DNA from: Roseobacter sp. MED193
GTDB taxonomy: Bacteria; Pseudomonadota; Alphaproteobacteria; Rhodobacterales; Rhodobacteraceae
DNA: 64,000 nucleotides
Reading direction: 5' to 3'
NCBI RefSeq assembly: GCF_000152965.1
Contig: NZ_CH902583.1
Location: forward strand, 2,128,754-2,192,753
Shown: in pieces, positions 9,108 through 17,645 of the stretch
Numbering within the stretch: position 1 is the first letter of the stretch
How the letters are laid out: each line of letters begins with the position of its first letter
Position numbers and translations under genes: made by a program
Notes under the pieces: generated by a model
Database searches by the model: none
What the model was told of the DNA's origin: nothing
What the model saw: the letters and a program-made list of their open reading frames with translations, nothing else

Positions 9108-9290
9108 ATGCAGGCCTACGATCGATTGCCGCGCGAGCTGCGGCTCTGGGTTCAAAGCGCGAAACTGCCCTGGTCGCCTGCCTCCTGCCGCAAAGTCTGG
9201 CTCAAAACCAAAGCCAGAGGTGATAGTTTGGAACAGACCCTGGCCAGTTTGGACCGGGCCGAAGCGGCAACCCTGGCGCGTGACAAATGA
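9108..9290 (+). CDS. Small DUF6525-like protein
   Basis: A 60-residue basic protein beginning MQAYDRLPRELRLWVQ followed by AKLPWSPASCRKVWLKTKA. The LPRELRLWV / LPWSP pattern resembles small uncharacterised Rhodobacteraceae proteins (DUF6525, from memory, not checked). The ATG at 9108 has AAAGGAAG about 8 bases upstream; the open frame continues upstream to 9024, but without ribosome-binding support. No function can be assigned. Confidence 0.6.
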   Translation: MQAYDRLPRELRLWVQSAKLPWSPASCRKVWLKTKARGDSLEQTLASLDRAEAATLARDK

Positions 9291-9464
9291 ATGCGCCAAT
9301 TCTCTGATCCGTTAGCTCAGAGCTAGTGTTTCAAGGGTCTAGCCCACCTACACTTTTGGCTATGCAGCCCCTCTATCGCGCCAAAAATTCTCCACCGGCA
9401 TAGCTTTAAAAGGCCAGCAGCCCTTTTTAGCAATGGTCTCACCACAACAAGGAGGACAACCACT

Positions 9465-9686
9465 ATGACCTTTTCAATCAGCTTATACAGGTCCCTGAAA
9501 CAGCGTGACTACAAGCCTGTGGCCAATAAAAACGCTGCTGTTGAGACGGACCCAGATATGTCATTCAGCCCGCACTGCGTCGTGACAACTCTGTCCGAAC
9601 ATCAGCAAGACCTTGCTTGGCAAGCCGCGTTGGACGCGATGAGCGACGCCAGTCGAGGGCGCGAGAAAAGTCGCTACACCTCCTAG
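9465..9686 (+). CDS. Hypothetical small protein
   Basis: A 73-residue frame preceded by a near-perfect ribosome binding site (AAGGAGG, 8 bases before the ATG), which is the main reason to accept it. The N-terminal part (MTFSISLYRSLKQRDYKP) is basic, and the C-terminal half is hydrophilic with a helical DLAWQAALDAMSDASRG stretch. No domain recognised. It lies alone between the DUF6525-like gene and the decarboxylase, which converges on it. Confidence 0.55.
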   Translation: MTFSISLYRSLKQRDYKPVANKNAAVETDPDMSFSPHCVVTTLSEHQQDLAWQAALDAMSDASRGREKSRYTS

Positions 9687-9782
9687 CCTTTCTCCCTGTA
9701 AGGATCAGAAGAGCCCATGCACCAAAAACCCGCTCAGTTGTCAAAACAGAATGTTAAAACTGAGCCCCCCTCTCTCAACGGT

Positions 9783-11132
9783 CTAGCCCCTGGCGCCAAT
9801 CCGAACCAGTAGATCAATCAACTGGTCCACATGCCGCTCCTCTGTGCGGAATGATGAGAGGCTGATCCGAAAAGCTGGGCGGTCCTGCCAAACCGTCCCC
9901 CCAAACCAAGACCTGCCACTGTTTTGCACCTGAGCCAGAATGGCCAGGGTAGCCGCGTCATCTGTGCCACGGACCAGAACCTGGTTGAGCACCACGCGAT
10001 TGAGCACCTCAAACCCCGCCTCCCCCAATGCGACACCGATGCGCGCTGCCTGCGCATGGTGGCGTGTAACCAGATCCTCTACGCCTGTCTTGCCGAGACT
10101 ACGCAGCGCCGCCCAGATTGGGATCCCGCGCGCCCGCCGGGAAAACTCCAATGTCAGGTTCTTTTGTGCATCTGCCGAAGCGCTGGAATAGGCAGCATCG
10201 CTGTTCATCACCCGCGCCAGCGCCTGCGGATCCCGGCAAACGGCCATCGCGCCATCATAGGGCGTATTGAGCCATTTGTGCCCATCCGTTGTCCAGCTAT
10301 CCGCGCCTTCGACCCCCAGAGTCAGATGCCGCAGCTGGGGGGCCGCACGCGCCCAAAGACCAAAGGCCCCATCCACATGCACCCAAGCCCCAGCAGCCTT
10401 GGCACGCGGGATGACACTGGCAAAATCATCGAACTCCCCGGTATTGACCTCACCAGCTTGCAATATCAGCAGGGTATTGGCATCCATTTCAGGCAGTAGC
10501 TCGGGCAGAATGCGTCCTTTGTCATCCACTGGCGCCTTGATCACCCGGTTCCAGCCAAACCCGAGCACCTGCAACGCCTTGCGGACCGTGACATGGGTGC
10601 TGGCAGGAACCACCACTTTGACCTCTGGCGCGCCATATAGCCCATCATTCACCACATCCCAGCCCTGCCGCGCCAATAGATCCGCCCGCGCTGCCGCCAG
10701 ACAGCTGAGACCACAGGCAGTGGCAGAAGTACCAAAGGCTACGGCGCTGCTACGGGGCAAATCCAAGACATCCAACAGCCACCTGCTGGCCTGACGCTCA
10801 ATAGCATAGGCCGCCGGACTGCCATCCTCGGTCGAGGCACATTGGTCCCAAGCGATTGCCAGACGTTCTGCCGCCGCCGCGACCGGCAGGCTGGCGCCGA
10901 TCACAAAGCCAAAGTAGTTCGGCCCATTGGAGGCCACAGTCGCCGGGGAGCCAATATTATCCATCAGCGCAATTGTCTCAGCGGCAGGAAAGCCCTGCTC
11001 CGGCAGGGGTTCATCAAAAGCGGAAAGCGCTGCAATAGCCTGCTCTGTGGGGAAAACCCGGCGCGCATCCGCGCCTGCCACATAGTCACGGGCACGCCTG
11101 TCGGCTTCCTGTAGCAACTGATCCTCGTTCAT
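9783..11132 (-). CDS. Pyridoxal phosphate-dependent decarboxylase family protein
   Basis: A 449-residue fold-type I PLP enzyme of the group II (aromatic L-amino acid/glutamate) decarboxylase family. The Schiff-base lysine is Lys286 in TTDGHKWLNTPYDG, and HVDGAFGLWA (252-261) provides the conserved aspartate that contacts the PLP pyridine nitrogen. ASNGPNYFGFVIGA and GTSATACGLSCLAAAR fit the N-terminal and phosphate-binding parts. The substrate cannot be read from the sequence; aromatic amino acids or acidic substrates are both possible. It is divergent from an ArsR-type regulator that probably controls it. Confidence 0.85.
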   Translation of the reverse strand: MNEDQLLQEADRRARDYVAGADARRVFPTEQAIAALSAFDEPLPEQGFPAAETIALMDNIGSPATVASNGPNYFGFVIGASLPVAAAAERLAIAWDQCASTEDGSPAAYAIERQASRWLLDVLDLPRSSAVAFGTSATACGLSCLAAARADLLARQGWDVVNDGLYGAPEVKVVVPASTHVTVRKALQVLGFGWNRVIKAPVDDKGRILPELLPEMDANTLLILQAGEVNTGEFDDFASVIPRAKAAGAWVHVDGAFGLWARAAPQLRHLTLGVEGADSWTTDGHKWLNTPYDGAMAVCRDPQALARVMNSDAAYSSASADAQKNLTLEFSRRARGIPIWAALRSLGKTGVEDLVTRHHAQAARIGVALGEAGFEVLNRVVLNQVLVRGTDDAATLAILAQVQNSGRSWFGGTVWQDRPAFRISLSSFRTEERHVDQLIDLLVRIGARG

Positions 11133-11172
11133 GGCAATCTCTCCTCACCCGATTCCACATCGTAATAAATCT

Positions 11173-11192
11173 ATATAGAAGATATCCTATAT
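11173..11192. promoter_or_regulatory. Candidate ArsR-type operator
   Basis: Perfect inverted repeat ATATAG (11173-11178) - 8 bases - CTATAT (11187-11192) in the 58-bp spacer between the decarboxylase and the ArsR-like gene. The right arm overlaps the regulator's ATG, so binding would block both promoter and ribosome access. The site is AT-rich, unlike its surroundings. Confidence 0.5.
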
Positions 11193-11559
11193 GCCCGATC
11201 TGCTTGTCAACCATCTTGCCGCATGGCGTGCATTGGCCAATCCTCATCGTGTTCAGATCATGGACTGGCTGCTCAATCCAGAAGCCCACTTTCCACCCCA
11301 ACGGGATGGAGATCTGGTTTCAGATGGTGTCTGTGTTGGGTTCATCACCGACAAAGTCGGCCTCAGCCAGCCCACAGTGACCAGCCATATGAAAAGCTTG
11401 GAGCAAGCCGGGCTGGTCAGCTCAAAGAAAATCAAAAACTGGGTGTTCTACAAAGCAGACCAAGAGGCCCTGCAACAGATCGCAAGCAGTTTTGCCTCTG
11501 TCGGCACACCAGCTCAGACACCGGCTGCCTATGCCGAGACGGATAGCATCAGATCGTAG
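11191..11559 (+). CDS. ArsR/SmtB-type winged-helix transcriptional regulator
   Basis: A 122-residue DNA-binding protein. WRALANPHRVQIMDWLL is the typical first helix pair of ArsR proteins, FITDKVGLSQPTVTSHMKSLEQAGLV is the recognition helix-turn-helix, and KIKNWVFYKAD forms the wing. The metal-binding ELCVCDL box of arsenic sensors is absent, so the effector is probably organic rather than a metal. Divergent from the PLP decarboxylase with a palindromic spacer, which suggests it controls that gene and itself. No clear Shine-Dalgarno precedes the ATG. Confidence 0.85.
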   Translation: MPDLLVNHLAAWRALANPHRVQIMDWLLNPEAHFPPQRDGDLVSDGVCVGFITDKVGLSQPTVTSHMKSLEQAGLVSSKKIKNWVFYKADQEALQQIASSFASVGTPAQTPAAYAETDSIRS

Positions 11560-11992
11560 ATCCAGTTATGGACAAAGGCATGGATCTCGATGCCAAAGGC
11601 CCAAGCCCCCAAAACGGGTGATCGCCAATAGGCCGATCCCTTCAAAACTGAGGGCATGACGAATTCTGTCTGCTGTTCCGCGCGTTGAAAGGCCTATTGT
11701 CCTGCGAACACAGGGGGCATTCATCGGGCCGTCCCCTGCGCTGTTGCGCCATCGCGGGGGAGGTCGTCCTCACCTTTTGGCTTTCTATCGCTGGCCGTTT
11801 TGACAGCAAGGTCCTCACCAGACCCGCTTTTGCTTTCTTTTGGCGGAATTCTCCTGTATGCGCGGCCTATCTGAGACACGTGCCTGGCCTCGGTACGCGA
11901 AATCAAGATGGAAGAGGCCGGCGGCAATGGGGCCGCCATGAAAACGGGAGACCCAGGATACGCCTGGGAGTGCTCCCATTTAGGATGCTGAC
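11560..11992. other. Non-coding region and pnp 5' leader with hairpins
   Basis: There is no convincing gene in these 433 bases; the open frame running through it overlaps pnp out of frame and has no family resemblance. Close to pnp, three stems are seen: GGCGGC/GCCGCC (11920-11937), CCCAGG/CCTGGG (11952-11968) and TGGGAG/CTCCCA (11965-11978). The last two share bases and cannot both form. AGGA at 11982-11985 is the pnp ribosome binding site, directly after this structure, so the leader may regulate pnp translation. Confidence 0.5.
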
Positions 11993-14125
11993 ATGTTCAA
12001 CGTTACAAAGAAATCGATGCAGTGGGGCGAAGAGACGCTGACACTGGAAACGGGCAAGGTTGCCCGTCAGGCAGATGGCTCTGTCATCGCCACACTGGGT
12101 GAAACCAGCGTTATGGCCAACGTGACTTTTGCGCGCAAGCAAAAGCCTGGTCAGGACTTCTTTCCTCTGACAGTCCACTACCAAGAGAAATACTATGCCG
12201 CGGGTAAAGTGCCCGGCGGTTTCTTTAAGCGCGAAGCGCGCCCAACCGAAAAAGAAACACTGACCGCGCGCCTGATCGACCGTCCGATCCGCCCGCTGTT
12301 TGTGCCCGGCTTCAAAAACGAAGTCCTGGTCATGTGCACCGTACTGAGCCACGATCTGGTCAATGACCCGGACATGGTGGCGATGATCGCGGCCTCGGCT
12401 GCCCTGACCCTGTCCGGCGCGCCATTCATGGGCCCGATCGCAGCCGCCCGCGTTGGTTTTGAAGGCGGCGAATACGTCCTCAACCCCACCGTTGATGACA
12501 TGCAGGACCTGCGCCTGAACCCTGAACAGCGCTTGGATCTGGTTGTTGCCGGTACCAAAGACGCGGTGATGATGGTCGAATCTGAAGCCTATGAGCTGTC
12601 CGAAGCAGAAATGCTTGGCGCGGTGAAATTCGCCCATGACGCGATCCAGCCTGTGATCGACCTGATCATCTCGCTGGCCGAAGAAGCCGCAAACGAGCCT
12701 TTCGAATTTGCGGCCCCCGACTACTCGGAACTGTTTGAGGCCGTGAAAGCCGCAGGCGACACCGAGATGCGCGCCGCCTTTGCGATCAGCGACAAGCAAG
12801 AGCGCACTGCCGCTGTTGCCGCTGCCCGTGAAACCATCAAGGCAGCTCTGAGCGAAGAGCAGCTGGACGACGCCAACCTTGGCTCGGCAATGAAGAAGCT
12901 CGAAGCTGGTATTCTGCGTGGCGACGTTGTCAAAACCGGCAAGCGTATCGATGGCCGTGCCACCGATGAGATCCGCGACATCGTTTCTGAAACCGGCATG
13001 CTGCCACGGACCCACGGTTCCGCCCTGTTCACCCGTGGTGAAACCCAAGGTCTGGTTGTGACCACTCTGGGCACCGGCGACGACGAGCAGTTCATCGACG
13101 CGCTGCACGGCAACTTCAAATCCAACTTCCTGCTGCACTATAACTTCCCTCCCTATTCGGTTGGTGAAGTGGGTCGTGTGGGCGGCCCCGGCCGTCGTGA
13201 AATCGGCCACGGTAAGCTGGCATGGCGCGCGCTTCAGGCGGTTCTGCCTGCGGCAACCGACTTCCCCTACACCATCCGCGTGGTCTCTGAGATCACCGAA
13301 TCGAACGGCTCCTCCTCGATGGCGTCTGTTTGTGGTGGCTCCCTGTCGATGATGGATGCGGGCGTTCCGCTGAAAGCACCGGTTGCCGGTGTTGCCATGG
13401 GTCTGATCCTGGAAGACGACGGTTCCTACGCGATCCTGTCCGACATCCTGGGCGACGAAGATCACCTCGGCGACATGGACTTCAAAGTGGCCGGTACCGA
13501 AGCAGGGATTACCTCGCTGCAGATGGACATCAAGATCGCAGGCATCACGCCCGAGATCATGGAAAAAGCCCTGGAGCAGGCCAAAGCTGGCCGTATCCAC
13601 ATTCTGGGTGAGATGAACAAAGCGCTGTCCGGCGCTGCGGAATTCTCTGTCCACGCGCCCCGCATCGAGACCATGCAGGTGCCCACCGACAAGATCCGTG
13701 AAGTCATCGGTTCCGGCGGTAAGGTCATCCGCGAGATCGTTGAAGTCTCCGGCGCCAAGGTCGACATCAATGACGAAGGCATCATCAAGATCGCATCGCC
13801 AAACGGCGACTCGATCAAGAAAGCCTACGACATGATCTATTCGATCGTCGCCGAGCCCGAAGAAGGCAAGATCTACACCGGTAAAGTTGTCAAAATCGTC
13901 GATTTTGGTGCCTTTGTGAACTTCTTTGGCAAGCGCGACGGCCTGGTCCACGTGTCCCAGATCGAAAACCGCCGCCTGAACCACCCTTCGGATGTTCTGA
14001 AGGAAGGCCAGGAAGTGAAAGTAAAGCTCTTGGGCTTTGATGATCGCGGCAAGGTCCGTCTGTCGATGAAAATGATCGACCAGGAGACCGGCGAAGAAAT
14101 GGCTCCTGAGAAAAAAGAAGACTAA
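11993..14125 (+). CDS. pnp: Polyribonucleotide nucleotidyltransferase (PNPase)
   Basis: A 710-residue 3'-5' phosphorolytic exoribonuclease, core subunit of the RNA degradosome, and the usual length. It has two RNase PH-like domains (about 1-220 and 300-540), with [14 protein letters not shown] in the first and [19 protein letters not shown] plus the catalytic region [18 protein letters not shown] in the second. A KH domain ([17 protein letters not shown], about 560-615) and an S1 domain ([16 protein letters not shown], about 620-690) end the protein. It normally follows rpsO directly; here about 4.4 kb of accessory genes intervene. The leader may be autoregulated, as is known for pnp in enterobacteria. 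Confidence 0.98.
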   Translation: MFNVTKKSMQWGEETLTLETGKVARQADGSVIATLGETSVMANVTFARKQKPGQDFFPLTVHYQEKYYAAGKVPGGFFKREARPTEKETLTARLIDRPIRPLFVPGFKNEVLVMCTVLSHDLVNDPDMVAMIAASAALTLSGAPFMGPIAAARVGFEGGEYVLNPTVDDMQDLRLNPEQRLDLVVAGTKDAVMMVESEAYELSEAEMLGAVKFAHDAIQPVIDLIISLAEEAANEPFEFAAPDYSELFEAVKAAGDTEMRAAFAISDKQERTAAVAAARETIKAALSEEQLDDANLGSAMKKLEAGILRGDVVKTGKRIDGRATDEIRDIVSETGMLPRTHGSALFTRGETQGLVVTTLGTGDDEQFIDALHGNFKSNFLLHYNFPPYSVGEVGRVGGPGRREIGHGKLAWRALQAVLPAATDFPYTIRVVSEITESNGSSSMASVCGGSLSMMDAGVPLKAPVAGVAMGLILEDDGSYAILSDILGDEDHLGDMDFKVAGTEAGITSLQMDIKIAGITPEIMEKALEQAKAGRIHILGEMNKALSGAAEFSVHAPRIETMQVPTDKIREVIGSGGKVIREIVEVSGAKVDINDEGIIKIASPNGDSIKKAYDMIYSIVAEPEEGKIYTGKVVKIVDFGAFVNFFGKRDGLVHVSQIENRRLNHPSDVLKEGQEVKVKLLGFDDRGKVRLSMKMIDQETGEEMAPEKKED

Positions 14126-14145
14126 TATCGTCTTCTGACTGTTAG

Positions 14146-14178
14146 AATGGCCCCGGAGCTCAGCTCTGGGGCCATTTT
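14146..14178 (+). terminator. Rho-independent terminator of pnp
   Basis: AATGGCCCC (14146-14154) pairs with GGGGCCATT (14168-14176), and the inner bases also pair around a short loop. The stem runs into TTTT at 14175-14178, about 20 bases after the pnp stop. Confidence 0.85.
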
Positions 14179-14218
14179 CGTTTCAGCTCTTCCACTGTCA
14201 TTCTGTTCTGGTGGGCGC

Positions 14219-14377
14219 CTAGCACAAACAATCTGGCGAGGCCGCAACACCTACGTCTGTCACCACGCCGTCCTCCTCCAGCAGCGGCAGGCAGGCGCAG
14301 TCCTTTGGCCAGTTGAGCCAGAGAGCAACGCCTCCCGTGCACACCAAAATCGCCACCAATACGATGCTCCAACGCAT
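14219..14377 (-). CDS. Possible small exported protein with two CxC motifs
   Basis: A 52-codon reverse-strand frame, ATG at 14377 to TAG. Residues 1-23 (MRWSIVLVAILVCTGGVALW then LNW) look like a short basic-hydrophobic membrane or signal segment. The rest is acidic and carries CAC (27-29) and CLC (50-52, the last residues). AGAGG lies about 10 bases before the ATG. It is too short for routine gene calling and I know no family, so it rests on the signal-like start, the paired cysteine motifs and the ribosome binding site. It is divergent from the glycosyltransferase at 14508 and converges with pnp. Confidence 0.45.
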   Translation of the reverse strand: MRWSIVLVAILVCTGGVALWLNWPKDCACLPLLEEDGVVTDVGVAASPDCLC

Positions 14378-14507
14378 AAAGAATTCGCCTCTGCTTTACT
14401 TCGTTTAGCCAAGACTATCCCAGGGCTTGCGCCTCGTCCTATCGAAAATTCGCCCCATCCACCCGGACCCAAACAGAGAGCTTTTCCCACTTCGCTTTCT
14501 GCGGTAG

Positions 14508-15233
14508 ATGCAGCCCATGCGTTCTTTCATTATTCATATGCCAGACAGCACCGCGCGCCAGGCCAATGCTGAGCGTCTCTGTGACGATCTTCCATCTGGC
14601 ACCCTGTTTGACGCAGTGAACGGACGCGACCCGGCGCAGATTGGCGCGGTCAAATACCATGGTGGCGATCTGCATTCCCCCAACTACCCCTTTGCCCTGC
14701 GCCCGGCTGAAATCGGTGTCTTTCAAAGCCACCGCAGGATCTGGCAAAAGATGGTGGATGAGGGCATTGATTTAGCCCTGATCACCGAGGATGATTTGCA
14801 AATCGACCCTGTGCTGTTTCCCAAAGCGCTGGAGTTGCTACAGCGTCACGCTACGCCGGACCACTATATCCGCCTCCCCGTGAAACAACGTGAGACCCCC
14901 GCCAAGGTGCTCGAAGACAAGGACGGCCTGCAGTTGATCCTGCCACGCGTGATTGGCCTGCAATGTATCTGCCAATGTGTTGGCCGCCACGCGGCCGCCC
15001 GCCTGCTACAGGCGACCAAGGAGATTGACCGCCCGGTTGATACTTTTTTGCAGATGCACTGGATCACCCAGCAGCCTGTGCATGCCCTGTTGGGCACGGG
15101 CAACCAAGAGGTTGCAGCACAGATTGGGGGCTCGACCATTCAGCAAAAGACGCCAAAGAAAGGCAAGCTGACCCGCGAGCTAAAACGCGCGTTCTACCGA
15201 GCGCAGATCACTGCCCGACCACAAACAGGATGA
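14508..15233 (+). CDS. Glycosyltransferase family 25-like protein
   Basis: A 241-residue cytosolic protein. The start MRSFIIHMPDSTARQANAE matches the N-terminal strand of GT25 enzymes (names a nucleotide-sugar-binding region), ALRPAEIGVFQSHRRIWQ matches the conserved GE.GC..SH block, and LALITEDDLQID carries the EDD/DxD metal-binding triad. GT25 enzymes add sugars, mainly galactose, to lipooligosaccharide or proteins. The C-terminal region is basic. The ATG at 14508 or 14517 may be used; no strong ribosome binding site is visible for either. No LPS genes are adjacent, so the acceptor is unknown. Confidence 0.7.
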   Translation: MQPMRSFIIHMPDSTARQANAERLCDDLPSGTLFDAVNGRDPAQIGAVKYHGGDLHSPNYPFALRPAEIGVFQSHRRIWQKMVDEGIDLALITEDDLQIDPVLFPKALELLQRHATPDHYIRLPVKQRETPAKVLEDKDGLQLILPRVIGLQCICQCVGRHAAARLLQATKEIDRPVDTFLQMHWITQQPVHALLGTGNQEVAAQIGGSTIQQKTPKKGKLTRELKRAFYRAQITARPQTG

Positions 15234-15379
15234 CCTCCCCCGCGCTTTGGAAGCAACGGAGAACAGGCCGCTACGCTGAGAGATCTGTTAAACAGCCGCC
15301 GTGCGGGCAATAGCCGCCTTTTCCCGGCTGTTTGGCCGATACTCTTATGGGCACCGGAGTGAAAATCTCGCTGAGAGAC

Positions 15380-15769
15380 TTAGACCTGGTCAAATGCATC
15401 CCGCGACTGTTCAATTTCGCTCATCTTGTCCGCAGACCAATCGATCAAGGCATGTAGCGGCTCCATAAACGACAGACCGAGATCAGTGAGGCTATAGGCA
15501 ACCGAAGGTGGCTTCGTATCAAACACCTCACGTGCAACCAGCCCATCCCTTTCTAGATCGCGAAGCGACTGTGTCAGCATCCGCTTTGAGATGTCAGGCA
15601 AAGAACGACCAAGCGCGTTGAACCTTTGCGGCCCGGCCTCCAGTTCAAGAAGAATCAAAGACGTCCATTTCGCAGCGACATGATCCAGAACCTGGCGCAC
15701 AGGGCAATTGCTCGGGTCAAATCCCATTGCCTTCCAATCTTCGATCCGTTTCGCCAACGTATTGCGCAT
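15380..15769 (-). CDS. HxlR family transcriptional regulator
   Basis: A 129-residue winged-helix regulator. NCPVRQVLDHVAAKWTSLIL contains the conserved N-terminal cysteine and the first helices of HxlR proteins, FNALGRSLPDISKRMLTQSLRDLERDGLV is the DNA-recognition helix and hinge, and VAYSLTDLGLSF is the wing. HxlR regulators often sense electrophiles or quinones through this cysteine (known for relatives such as YodB). It is divergent from a quinone-oxidoreductase-like gene, the same pairing as E. coli ytfH-qorB, and so is its likely regulator. Confidence 0.9.
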   Translation of the reverse strand: MRNTLAKRIEDWKAMGFDPSNCPVRQVLDHVAAKWTSLILLELEAGPQRFNALGRSLPDISKRMLTQSLRDLERDGLVAREVFDTKPPSVAYSLTDLGLSFMEPLHALIDWSADKMSEIEQSRDAFDQV

Positions 15770-15817
15770 GATCTGTCCTCTCTTGTCTGCTCAGCCCCCT
15801 CTTGGTGGCCCCATAAG

Positions 15818-15835
15818 GGTTACCTATGCGTAACC
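15818..15835. promoter_or_regulatory. Candidate HxlR operator 1
   Basis: A perfect inverted repeat GGTTAC (15818-15823) - 6 bases - GTAACC (15830-15835) lies 49 bases upstream of the HxlR start, between the divergent HxlR and oxidoreductase genes. Its size and location fit a dimeric winged-helix repressor site. Confidence 0.55.
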
Positions 15836-15873
15836 TGTAGCGGGGAAAGTGCCTCCTTTTCAGAGCGGCCCAA

Positions 15874-15890
15874 GGTCTCTAAACGAGACC
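15874..15890. promoter_or_regulatory. Candidate operator 2 in the HxlR/oxidoreductase spacer
   Basis: A perfect inverted repeat GGTCTC (15874-15879) - 5 bases - GAGACC (15885-15890), 44 bases before the oxidoreductase ATG at 15934. It differs in sequence from operator 1, so it may bind another regulator or form a transcript hairpin. Confidence 0.45.
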
Positions 15891-15933
15891 TATATACGAT
15901 TCGAGACCAAAATCAAAACCAAAGGAAATCCCT

Positions 15934-16797
15934 ATGACAAAATATCTCGTAACTGGGGCAACCGGCCAGTTGGGGCAACTTGTTCTGAACGCCCTTTCTG
16001 AGAAAAAAATCCTGAATTCTGACATAGCTGTTCTGGTTCGCCGCGCGGATGCTGCTGCCGAATTGAAGAGCAAAGGGTACGATGTTCGCATGGGTGACTA
16101 TTCAGATGCGGACAAATTGGCTGCTGCATTTGCGGGCATTGAGCGTCTTCTGCTGATTTCTGGCTCTGAAGTGGGCGAACGCCTGCCACAACATTTCAAT
16201 GTAATCGCCGGTGCCAAAGAAGCTGGGGTCAAATATATCGTATATACCTCTTTGTTGAAAGCAACGAGCAGCAAGATTGGCCTCGCGCCTGAGCATGTGG
16301 GCACTGAAGAAGCCATCACTGGATCTGGTCTCGACTACACCTTCCTGCGCAATGGCTGGTACGCAGAAAACTATCTTATGGCTTTGCCACAAATCCTCGA
16401 ACTGGGTCAGCATTTCGGCGCCGCCGGAGACGCAAAATTTGCCCCAGCCACCCGCGCTGATCTTGCCGAAGCCGCCGCTGTAGTGCTCACGGGTGAAGGT
16501 CACGAGGGAAAGACCTATGAATTGGCTGGGGACTATTCCTTTACCTACGCGGATTATGCCGACACCATCGCAGAGTTGTCTGGAAAACAGATCGCCTATG
16601 TCGATATGCCTGAGGCCGCTTTCAAGGATGCCCTCACCGGGGCCGGTCTGCCAGAACCATTGGCGGCGCTGTTGTCAAATGCCGATGCTGTTGCAGCAGA
16701 AGGCTGGTTGTTTGATGATAGTAAAACCCTCTCTCGTTTGATTGGTCATCCGACCACACCGATTAAGGAAGTGCTCCAGGCCGCCATGGCGAACTAG
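15934..16797 (+). CDS. NAD(P)H:quinone oxidoreductase type 2 / NmrA-like SDR protein
   Basis: A 287-residue atypical short-chain dehydrogenase. The N-terminal TGATGQLG motif (7-14) is the NAD(P)-binding GxxGxxG of NmrA-like proteins. VYTSLLKATSSKIGLAPEH and YTFLRNGWYAENY match E. coli QorB (YtfG), which reduces quinones with NADPH. A C-terminal region of about 60 residues resembles its substrate domain. Divergent HxlR regulator with two palindromes between; together they look like a quinone or electrophile stress switch. Confidence 0.85.
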   Translation: MTKYLVTGATGQLGQLVLNALSEKKILNSDIAVLVRRADAAAELKSKGYDVRMGDYSDADKLAAAFAGIERLLLISGSEVGERLPQHFNVIAGAKEAGVKYIVYTSLLKATSSKIGLAPEHVGTEEAITGSGLDYTFLRNGWYAENYLMALPQILELGQHFGAAGDAKFAPATRADLAEAAAVVLTGEGHEGKTYELAGDYSFTYADYADTIAELSGKQIAYVDMPEAAFKDALTGAGLPEPLAALLSNADAVAAEGWLFDDSKTLSRLIGHPTTPIKEVLQAAMAN

Positions 16798-16991
16798 GCA
16801 ATCGTATAGCCTCTCTTGGCTGTCCCGTAAGAGAGGCAAGAGTGGCTTTGGCTAGAGGTTCAAGAAAACACTGCAAAACCGATGTGGGCGGCCGTCTTGT
16901 TAATCGACCCACATCGACAAATACCGTCTGAGTGAAGCGCAAAAAATGAGGCCAGTGGCCCCATTTTCCGGTTCGTCTCTGATCTTCCGGC

Positions 16992-17645
16992 TTAGCTGGG
17001 CGCTTTGGTTTTGCGCAGGTAAGGGAAGATGGTCTCGTATTCGCCAAACTTGGCTGTGGCATCCTCATTCGACACGGTTGGCGGGATAATCACATCTTCA
17101 CCGGGTACCCAGTTTGCCGGCGTTGCAACACCATTGCCCGTGGCCATCTGCAGCCCATCCAGCGCCCGCAGGATTTCAGCAAAATTGCGCCCCACCGACA
17201 TGGGATAGGTCATCGACAGTTTCAGCTGTTTGTCGGGCCCAATGATAAAGACCGAACGCACGGTGGCGCTGTCGGCAGGAGTGCGACCGTCGGGCATATA
17301 GGCTTCGGCGGGCAACATATCAAAGGCTTTGGACACGGCCAGACCTTCATCGGCGATAATTGGGAAACCGGCGGCAGCATTGCCGTATTTCTCAATGTCG
17401 CCTTTCCATTTCTTGTGGTCTTCCACACCGTCTACGGAAACGCCAATCACCTTGGTACCGCGCTTGGCCCACTCATCATTCAACTGTGCCACTGCCGAAA
17501 ACTCAGTGGTGCAGACCGGGGTGAAATCCTTGGGATGGGAAAACAGAATCGCCCAACTGTCACCGATCCACTCGTGAAAGCTGATCTCCCCCTGGTCCGT
17601 TTCAGCCGTGAAATTTGGAACTACATCATTAATACGCAAACCCAT
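16992..17645 (-). CDS. 1-Cys peroxiredoxin (Prx6 type)
   Basis: A 217-residue cytosolic peroxidase that reduces hydrogen peroxide and organic hydroperoxides. The peroxidatic Cys45 lies in SHPKDFTPVCTTE, typical of Prx6 proteins (PVCTTE rather than the AhpC FVCPTE). Thr42 and a later SMTYPMSVGRNFAEILR segment complete the active site. The C-terminal extension GNGVATPANWVPGEDVIIPP fits Prx6 as well, and no typical resolving cysteine is seen. The ATG at 17645 has GAGGAGA just upstream; the open frame begins 7 codons earlier. It is divergent from the aldehyde dehydrogenase gene. Confidence 0.93.
   Translation of the reverse strand: MGLRINDVVPNFTAETDQGEISFHEWIGDSWAILFSHPKDFTPVCTTEFSAVAQLNDEWAKRGTKVIGVSVDGVEDHKKWKGDIEKYGNAAAGFPIIADEGLAVSKAFDMLPAEAYMPDGRTPADSATVRSVFIIGPDKQLKLSMTYPMSVGRNFAEILRALDGLQMATGNGVATPANWVPGEDVIIPPTVSNEDATAKFGEYETIFPYLRKTKAPS

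Noticed and set aside
11685-12041. Plus-strand 118-codon frame before pnp
   Set aside because: Overlaps the pnp start in another frame, has no ribosome binding site and an Arg/Cys-rich nonsense composition.
11903-13984. A 693-codon reverse-strand open frame
   Set aside because: It lies entirely antisense to pnp, which has full family motifs; the frame is open only because of codon bias, and the translation is His/Asp/Gly-rich nonsense.
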